Assembly: GCA_006386115.1 (NCBI GenBank) | Contig: VFIW01000031.1 | Coordinates: 372,001-436,000, forward strand | Direction: 5' to 3' | DNA length: 64,000 nucleotides | Source: Globisporangium splendens | Taxonomy: Eukaryota > Oomycota > Peronosporomycetes > Pythiales > Pythiaceae | Shown here: positions 45,018 through 52,900 of the stretch, one piece after another | Numbering within the stretch: the stretch's first letter is position 1 | How the letters are laid out: each line of letters starts with the position of its first letter | Position numbers and translations under genes: made by a program | The notes under the pieces: model-generated | What the model was told of the DNA's origin: nothing | Seen by the model: only the letters and a program-made list of their open reading frames with translations | The model's database searches: none

Positions 45018-46004
45018 TTACACGCGCACACACGTTGTCAAGCGAGCGAACCGTTGCGTCGCCAACAGATTCCGCGAGATCTGGGGAAGCGTCGCTCGGC
45101 GAGACACGGGCACGACTTGGGAGGTCGTCGTGGCACGGAGCAGCGTGTTCACGACGCGGTGGTGGCCATAAAAGCGAGCGACGGCGACTGGAGTCATGCC
45201 GTTGAGGTGTGGGAGTTTCACCATGGCGCCTCCCGCGACAAGCGTCTCCACGACGTCCGCGTGGCCATTCTGGGACGCGATGTACAGTGGCGTCGTGCTG
45301 TTCTTGTTGGCGTAATTGACCATCGCGTCGCTATCAAGGAGCGCGTTCACAACGGCCAAGTGACCGTTTTGCGAGGCGATCGACAACGGCGTCGTTCCGT
45401 TTGCGTTTGCTGCGTCCACCTTGGCTCCACGAGAGAGAAGGAACGACACGACGTCGACATGGTTGTTCTGGGAAGCAATGTAGAGTGGCGTCAAGCCGTT
45501 ACGCTCCGAGACGTTCGCGTGCGCACGAGCCGTGAGCAGCTTGGTCGCGATTTGCAGGTGGCCGTTTTGCGAGGCCATATACAGTGGCGTGACGCCATTG
45601 GTCTTTGCGAGGTTCACGTCCGCTCGGGCTCTCAGAAGTACACACACGACATCAAGGTGACCGTTTTGCGCCGCGATGCACAGCGCTGTCGTTCCAAAGT
45701 TGTTGACGGCGTCCACATGGGCATTGAACTTGAGCAAGAGCTCCACGACCTGAGCGTGTCCGTTGTGCGACGCAATGTAAAGCGGGGTCGCGCCCGTTGT
45801 CTTGGTGAAGTCCACGTCGGCGTTGCTTGATTCGAGCAGCGCGCGCACCACGTCCACGTGGCCATTCTGCGCCGCCAGATAGAGCGCTGTGATGCCAAAC
45901 TCGTTGACAAAGTCGACATCAGCGCCATTCGCCAGTAAGCAGAGGACATCTTGCACTTGGGCGCCATTCTGCGCCGCGAGCAGCAGCTGCGACGTCGCGT
46001 TCAT
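45018..46004 (-). CDS. Ankyrin-repeat protein
   Basis: An intronless frame of 328 residues from the ATG at 46004 (MNATSQLLLAAQNGA); an earlier in-frame ATG at 46064 lies before a sequence without domain character. Almost the whole protein is ankyrin repeats of 33 residues, about nine, with the usual T-P-L-Y-I-A-S-Q-N-G-H core (residue variations TALYLAAQNGH, TPLSIASQNGH) from about residue 8 to 295. A basic tail follows. Ankyrin stacks bind other proteins; there is no catalytic domain, signal peptide or membrane segment. Repeats share the SQNGH and AQNGH spelling with the giant ankyrin-kinase gene at 49951, so the two may be related by duplication or may have exchanged repeats. Confidence 0.85.
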   Translation of the reverse strand: MNATSQLLLAAQNGAQVQDVLCLLANGADVDFVNEFGITALYLAAQNGHVDVVRALLESSNADVDFTKTTGATPLYIASHNGHAQVVELLLKFNAHVDAVNNFGTTALCIAAQNGHLDVVCVLLRARADVNLAKTNGVTPLYMASQNGHLQIATKLLTARAHANVSERNGLTPLYIASQNNHVDVVSFLLSRGAKVDAANANGTTPLSIASQNGHLAVVNALLDSDAMVNYANKNSTTPLYIASQNGHADVVETLVAGGAMVKLPHLNGMTPVAVARFYGHHRVVNTLLRATTTSQVVPVSRRATLPQISRNLLATQRFARLTTCVRV

Positions 46005-47713
46005 TTTGTTCTTTTGGTGTGGTGGTTGTTGTTCCGAAAAATGCAAATTGGGAAATGGAAGCAAGCCTGAGCGTGAACGCGTCCGCGCCTCAAGCTGAAG
46101 CGGCTACAGAGAAACGCTCGCAACGAGGGCATTGCTGAGATGTGTACGCGCAGGATGGTGGCGATGGTGCCGTCGTCTCGCTGTTGAGTGTGTCGATTGC
46201 TCTTGGGTCTGACATAACTGTGGGAGGCACGAGAGAGAGTGCGACATGGATACTCAAAGTGAACCCATCAGTGCGTTTGTTCCCCGTGCAATCAGATGCA
46301 AGCCATTGGTGGCGCTTGCTGTGGCTTGGCACTGATTCTCACAGCCATTCGTGCGAAAATGAACTCTCAGGGCTCTTGTAATAGGAAGTGTCTTGGACGA
46401 TCCTAATCACATGGACAAAGTATCAATTGATGCGGGTTGTTGTCAAACGTTGAAGCGATCTCAGTCATATTGTGGCACTAGTCTCGCTTGACAACGCGCT
46501 AAAGTATCGTGCATTGAATGAATGCATAGAGCTGAGTGCACACCATTCACTTGATCGAGCCGCCACGCTACCGTTCAACTTTTCTCTTTCGGTGCAGGAA
46601 GATGGGCGCACAAGAACCACCCATCTGGCGAACATGCGACGAAGCCCAGAAACCGACAGGAACGATACCGGAACCTCTTTCCCTCTCATCGACCTTCGAG
46701 AACCAAGGCGCGTTGCGTTGTGGGTTGCGTGGGATGCCACCGCATTGAGGTCTCCGCGATCTGGGTCTCCGTCAAGGTGATGATGACATGGAGGAGGAAG
46801 GAGATGGACGGTTGTTGATGAGCGCTGCTGATAGATTCTGGGCAGATCGTTCTTGTGTCTTGCGGAAAGTGAAGGAAACTTTGAAGCATCGAGGATGGGT
46901 GGAGAGCCTAATGAAGGAGGGAAACGAGGTTGCGAACAGGTATTGATACTGTAGATCAACGCAACGCTGTTGCTCTTGAGAAAATGGGGGTACGTACGTA
47001 CCCAGGTGCAGACGTGCCTTGCCCACATGTAGCGGCGTCTCACTGATCTCGTTGAAACGTTCAGGGGGTCTCAAGTCCAACAGGACGACACAAATTAAAC
47101 AGGAGCCTTATCTTTCTTTCTTTTGCATGGGCATACTACTCAAAGGACAGGCATGGACGTGTGAGCAGCCGATCGAGTGCAAGGACACGCAAACGCTTTG
47201 CGGCAGCTCTTCCTCGAACGATCCTGTGCGCTGGAGGTGCATGCAAACTAACGAGAGCCGACTGTGTGAGCAGCCGGCCGACGTGTGAGAGAATGGATAC
47301 GCTTTGTGGCAACTCTTCCTTGATCTTTCCATGAGCCCAAGCACAAGGGAACTCAAAATCTGATACCTCTCACCCTTCAACAAACTCGCAGCCAGAAGAC
47401 TACACTTTCCAATTTGCGCTCCCTTTGCTGCATCGCGCTCGTACCATAGTCGTGGCAGACTTTGAAGATGCGCCAGGTTGGCAACCGAATTCACCCACGT
47501 GATGGAAAGACGCAAGCCATCCACGCTCACCCCGATCAACAAAACGCATCTTGAGGATTGCCAACACTGTCATTTCTATTTCGAGTGTCCATCACCTTCT
47601 CGATTTGGACTATTGTTAGGATACTGGAAACCGAAACGAGCTCGCCAATGCTGTGTTCTGTGGAGAGAACGTCGTCTGCTGTACGCTGAGCGTCAAGTCA
47701 CTTCCTGCAAGGA
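46005..47713. other. Gene-poor region with a tandem repeat
   Basis: No firm gene. An imperfect tandem repeat lies at 47159-47333 (separate entry). A minus-strand frame at 47108-47542 (144 codons) has a plausible-looking stretch (LWYERDAAKGAQIGKC) but no recognisable family. The 5' flank of the ankyrin gene is at the left end. Confidence 0.4.
47159..47333. repeat. Imperfect tandem repeat, period about 105 bp
   Basis: GTGTGAGCAGCCGATCGA at 47159 and GTGTGAGCAGCCGGCCGA at 47264 start two units; both continue with ACGCTTTG-GGCA-CTCTTCCT. Diverged direct duplication. Confidence 0.6.
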
Positions 47714-48530
47714 ATGTCGGCAAAAGTCAGCACTTCCTGGACCTCGCCAGATCAGGTCGTAGATCCGCATGGCTCCTCCACTAAAGGCTCGAGACGTGAT
47801 CGCCTCAGTGCGTGTGCGAAGTCGGCGACCGTGACCATGTGCGGAATACTTCGCACTTCGTTGCTGTGCACAGCGGTGGCATGGTTCACCAATTTCTGCT
47901 GCAGCCTCGGCAACGTCTTGTTGTTCGTTCCTGCGCGCGATCAATCGTACCCGTCATTTGTTGCTGTTGTCATTGTCTGGTGTCATCTCCTGGTCTCTGT
48001 AGTCCTATTGATCACGCTCACATTCGTGCTCTTGCCACGACGCTTCGTGGACTCACCAGATCGAGCACCAACCTTTTGCTATTGCTTTACCGAGCTCGTG
48101 AAGACTACCGCTCCTGCGTTCATCGGATCGCTAGTGTTGCTGGCTGCTACGGCATACCTGATGAGTATGGTGTCTGCCGGTGTCCAGGATACAAAGCTCA
48201 TCTTCTACATTGACTGCATACGCACGCATCTCTACACAACGCACACCGATTTAGCCACAAGACGAATCGTGCAGCAGGAAACCGTTCAACCTCAGCCTAG
48301 ATCGCATCCACAAACAACTCCGAACCAAAATCGAATCGAGATACAGCCTGTGCCATCGCCAACTCACTTAAGGCAAGTGACTCCAGTCGCATCTCTTCTT
48401 CAAGCTCGGCAGAATGGCCAACAACTTATCTGCTGCCAACAATTTGTTCGAACTTCACACATGGCGATCTTTGTGGCTGTAGCTGGTATTTATATCCACA
48501 TCTCAAGCCATATCAACATTTCGAGAGCAA
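47714..48530 (+). pseudogene. Multipass membrane protein family, copy 1, truncated by a LINE
   Basis: The frame matches two other copies in this window (55906-57559 and 58257-59484, both minus). Shared landmarks are AWFTNF-x-SLGNV near the start, a first pair of transmembrane helices, a conserved ATRRIVQQET helix (copy 2 reads AVRRIFQHET), and a helix with AGIYIHISSHINIS (copy 3 AGIFVQVTEQYRV). The conserved C-terminal half seen in the other copies is missing: family similarity stops at about 48530, exactly where LINE sequence begins. The family is not one I can name; it has several hydrophobic helices and no catalytic motif. The N-terminal 100 residues of copy 2 are also not recognisable here. 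Confidence 0.6.
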
Positions 48531-49385
48531 GCGCAAGCTGGAGACTCGGACGGTCACACGGTTGCAGCAGTTCTCAAAGCCTAAGTCGACTGCTTTCTCA
48601 GCCAAACCGACGCCATCCCCTTGACTCCAAATGATACTCGCGGCGTTTATCTGTTGTTCTTCGATGGTGGATCACGCGGCAATCCAGGACCAGGAGGGAC
48701 TGGATCCATTATCGTGCGTGTCCATAAGGACTCGCACACAGCCAGTTTAATTTGGGCCGCGAGCATGGCGTATAGCAGGAAGGACACGACCAACAACTTT
48801 GCCGAGTACTGGGGTCTCATACACGGACTCCGAGAAGCCCAACGCAGTCACTTCGAACCGTTGTACGTGATTGGAGACAGTGCACTAATTATCTCCCAAC
48901 AGAGAATGCATCGGTCCCCTCGACAGCACCGATTGGCACGTTTATACCAGACAAGTCGACGACTCGCGGATTGCATCGACATCCGAGGATGGTACCATCA
49001 CTACCGTGCCTTCAACAAGATGGCGGACTCAGCCGCCAACCTAGCCATGGACACCAGAACCTCAACGCAGGTTCACTTCCCAACTCAAAGAGCTGCTTTC
49101 AACAATCTCACCCAGGATCTTGACAACGACACCATGCATTGGCTTATGAGAAGTTCGGAAGACCCAAGGTCATTGGACAACACAAGGCAGCCTCACATAG
49201 GACCAAGAGAACATGCCATCCTGGTCAAAGATTATTTAGCAGTTAGAAGTGATCTATTGCAATCCGCGCTATAGACACATTTACACTCGTATATGAAATT
49301 CGTAATGAAGATTAGGTAGGAGAATGGATATTGTAGGTCACGACGATGAACGTAAATATACCTCACCTTATAAAGATAAAGCCTA
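48531..49385 (+). mobile_element. LINE fragment C, 5'-truncated, RNase H and 3' end
   Basis: Sequence from AAGCGCAAGCTGGAGACTCGG (48531) onward matches the inverted copy at 60113-62328 nearly base for base through the RNase H domain and the 3' untranslated region, ending with TTATAAAGATAAAG at about 49372-49385. This is a 5'-truncated insertion as produced by target-primed reverse transcription. I could not find a target-site duplication. Confidence 0.8.
48621..49274 (+). CDS. LINE RNase H domain (fragment C)
   Basis: An uninterrupted 217-codon frame beginning inside the LINE protein. RNase H motifs: FFDGGSRGNPGPGGTG with the first catalytic Asp, NNFAEYWGLIHGL with the catalytic Glu, YVIGDSALIISQQ with the second Asp, and FNKMADSAANLAMD with the last Asp. 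The DGGSRGNPGPGG spelling is that of archaeal/plant-type RNase HI rather than of classical LINE RNase H. As a fragment it has no own promoter or true start. Confidence 0.85.
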   Translation: MTPNDTRGVYLLFFDGGSRGNPGPGGTGSIIVRVHKDSHTASLIWAASMAYSRKDTTNNFAEYWGLIHGLREAQRSHFEPLYVIGDSALIISQQRMHRSPRQHRLARLYQTSRRLADCIDIRGWYHHYRAFNKMADSAANLAMDTRTSTQVHFPTQRAAFNNLTQDLDNDTMHWLMRSSEDPRSLDNTRQPHIGPREHAILVKDYLAVRSDLLQSAL

Positions 49386-49950
49386 CGCCTGGCTCTGGTT
49401 GGTGCGCAGTATTTGGCTTCGGAACTTCCGTCTCGTGGGATCCAGCCACCATACCGTCTTGACAAGATGCAAAGAGAACACTGCACTGTCCTCATTCTGC
49501 GTCTTCTGTGAGTTGCGGCTGGTGATACCACCACTGAGCTTCCGCATATGAGCTACGCTGCTATCTCTGCGTCCGTTGAGTCTTGTGTGCGTGAATGTTC
49601 ATTAAATCTGTTCGACACACTGTAGCCGTTCTTGAACCAGATGAGCTTCCCTTGCAATCTAATAACGCCAACATTCCACCTCCAAATGAGAGTGAAGGTC
49701 GTGGACTTCTATCAATACGTATACAAGTATACATATACACATGTTGCCATTTACAAGCAATTGATTCATGCACACGGTAGTCGTTTATAACAAGCTATCT
49801 GTTGTACAACTGTTTCTTTTTTTCTCTCTCTCCCTCTTCCATTTCACCAATTCCGGCGCCGACACCAAGAGGAAAGCGCGCGAGCGAGTGCCTGTGCTCC
49901 TGTGCTTCCACGTGGACATTGTGCGTGTGCGGACGACGCAGCAGCAGCGC
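49386..49950. other. Spacer before the ankyrin-kinase gene
   Basis: No gene seen. The frame of the ankyrin-kinase gene is open from 49768, and a start at 49768 would add 61 residues including a hydrophobic stretch (VVQLFLFFSLSLFHF), but a pyrimidine-rich leader and the change of character favour 49951. Confidence 0.4.
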
Positions 49951-52900
49951 ATGGACAACGCGTCACGACGCTCACGCGGGCGGGGAACGAACAGTGCGAC
50001 TCGAAGCCCCAGAACGCGCCGCCGCACAGCATCGTCGCTGCATACGGCAACAGCGAACGGACATTCCGAGTCGGTCAAGCTGCTTCTGTCCAGACAAGCG
50101 AGTGGAGAACTCTGTGCGCCGTCTCTTCTCGACGCTGTTGACGATGAAGGAGTGACACCGTTGTATGTTGCTGCGCGGAATGGGTTTATCGACATCGTGG
50201 AGCTGTTGCTGGTCCAAGGAGCGCACGTAGATTTCTGCGATGCCGATGGGGAAACACCTCTATATGTCGCGGCTTACAATGGCTTCCTCGATGTGGTAGT
50301 GAAGCTATTGAATTATGGCGCGAATGTGAATATGTCGGATGCAGATGGGGTGACGCCCTTATCGGTTGCATGCGGGAACGGTCATCTGGGGATTGTTCAA
50401 GTGCTGCTCGAGCGAGGTGCGAATGCGGAGATTGCGGATACTGATGGAGACACACCGTTGTTCGTCGCAGCGATGAGTGGTTTTGTGGGAATCGTGGAGT
50501 TGCTATTGCAACGAACCGGGGAAGATGTGAACGTGGATCAAGTCAATGCAGATGGCGCGACGGCACTATTTATTGCGGCTCAAAATGGTTTCACAGAAGT
50601 TATGATACCACTGCTCGAATCTGGTGATGCCGACGCTAATTTGACTGATTTGCACGGTGTGACGCCTTTGTGTGCTGCATCTCATAGCGGCCATGCTGCT
50701 GCTGTTCGTGTATTGCTCGATCATCATGCTGACGCGAATATCCAAGATGAAGATGGCCAGAGCGCGTTGTATTTTGCCGCAAGCAATGGCAACGCATCGA
50801 TTGTCGCGATGTTGCTGGAAAGAGGTGCGAAAGCGGATATTGCGGACAACGACGGCGCGACCTCGCTGTTCATTGCATGCCAAAATGGGTACGTCGACGT
50901 CGTTGGGATTCTTCTCGAGTACAATGCAAGTGTGAACATTCCAGATGCAGACGGGGACAGCGCTTTGTCTGTTGCTGCTCAGCATGGTTTTGCCGATGCA
51001 GTAAAGCTCCTACTCGACCAAGGCGCAACGATCGACTTCCGGGACGCAGATGGCGCGACACCGTTGTACATCGCATCTCAGAACGGTCACCTTAAAGTGG
51101 TAGATTTACTGCTCCAAGTAGGAGCCGAGGTTGATTTTGCGGATGGAGAAGGTGCGACTCCCCTGTATGCTGCTGCGTATAATGGCCACTCGGACGTCGT
51201 GAAAGCCTTGATCGCCCAAGGCGCCAATGTTAACTTCGTCGCAGATGTTGGAGTCACGCCGCTGTATGCAGCAGCTTTTAACGGGTATTCACGAATCGTC
51301 CAAATGCTACTGGATCAAGGTGTCGCGGTGGACTTTACAACTGCAGTCGGAGTGACGGCTTTGTACATTGCGTCTCAAAATGGTTTTGCGGATGTCGTGG
51401 GGACGTTGCTAAAAGAAGGTGCGAATGCAAACCGAGCCGTCCCGTCAGGTGCTACGCCATTGTATATTGCAGCTCAAAATGGGCATCTCGATGTTGTCCA
51501 GAAGCTACTTCTGGGAGGGGCCAGTGCTGATGCTGCAGACGTTGATGGCGCAACGCCGCTATACATTTGCTCGCAAAATGGCCACTCGAAGGTTGCAGAG
51601 GTTTTGCTGGACTGTGGGGCTACGGTTGATTCAGCCGCTCCTGATGGTGCGACGCCGTTGTATATTGCAGCGCAAAGTGGGAATGCAAGCGTCGTCGCGA
51701 TCCTGATTCAGAGAGGCGCGCAAGTGGATCTTTTGGCATCGAATGGCGCTACGCCTCTCTATATTGCAGCTCGGAACGGACACATCGACGCAGTGATGCT
51801 TTTGCTGAAGGCTGGCGCGGACGTCAATTTGGTTACCTCAAGTCAAAGGACTCCATTGTATGCGGCATCCCGAAACGGCCACTCACATATTGCTGAGTTG
51901 TTGATCCAGCGAAACGCCAATTTGGAAATCGGAGACGAAGATGGTGACTCCCCTCTGCTGGTTGCCGCACTGAATGGTCACGTGGTCATCGCAAAAATGT
52001 TGCTGGAAGGTCATGCTGATGTGGATGCTGCAAATCTCGAGGGTATCACGCCGTTGTACGTTGCTGCCCAGCACAATCATTTGAGCGTCGTCAAGTTGCT
52101 TCTTCGTCATGGCGCACGCGTAAATCGCACTGGAGTTGATGGCACTACTCCCTTGTACGCAGCAGCTTACTATGGTCACTCGGATACATTGAAGTTCCTG
52201 CTAAATGAAGGCGCAGCAGTTGATTTCGCGGGGGGAGTCAGCTCGACGCCGCTTTACGCAGCGGCCTACAGCGGCCACTCTGAAGCAGTTCGGCTCTTAC
52301 TTGATCATGGAGCAGAAGTAAATATTGTTGCATCCAATGGTAGTACGCCATTGTCTATAGCGTGCTGCAATGCCCAGTTAAATGTCGCGAAGATTCTACT
52401 TGAACGAGGTGCTGCAGTGGATCTGGCCAAACCCGGCTTCCCTACTCCGTTGTGCATTGCGGCTCAAAGTGGAAATACCAGCATTGCGGTTGAATTGATC
52501 CGTCGTGGCGCAAATGTAAATCTTGCAGGACCGCGACGTAGTTCTCCGTTGGTTGTTGCGGCCGCCTTTGGTCATCTTGGTGTGGTGAATCTTCTGGTTG
52601 CTGCCGGCGCTGCGTTGAACACAAGAGACGTCGAAGGGAACGCGGCTCTAATTTCCGCTTCCAAGAATGGGCATGTAGACATCGTGGAAATCTTGCTAAA
52701 GCAGGGTGCTCTAACTGATTCGCGAAACAAAAACAAAGAAACCCCGCTTCTCGCAGCTGGCATTGCGGGTCATTTTGATGTGGTGGAAGTTTTGCTGCGA
52801 GCGGGTGCTTCACCACACGTGCGATCGGCCAGCGGAGAAACGACACTGATATCAGCTGCTCGTGGGGGTCACGTCGATACGGTTTTGTTGCTAATCGAGC

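Noticed and set aside
47159..47333. Remnant of a coding tandem repeat
   Set aside because: The two units differ by an indel that breaks any common frame.
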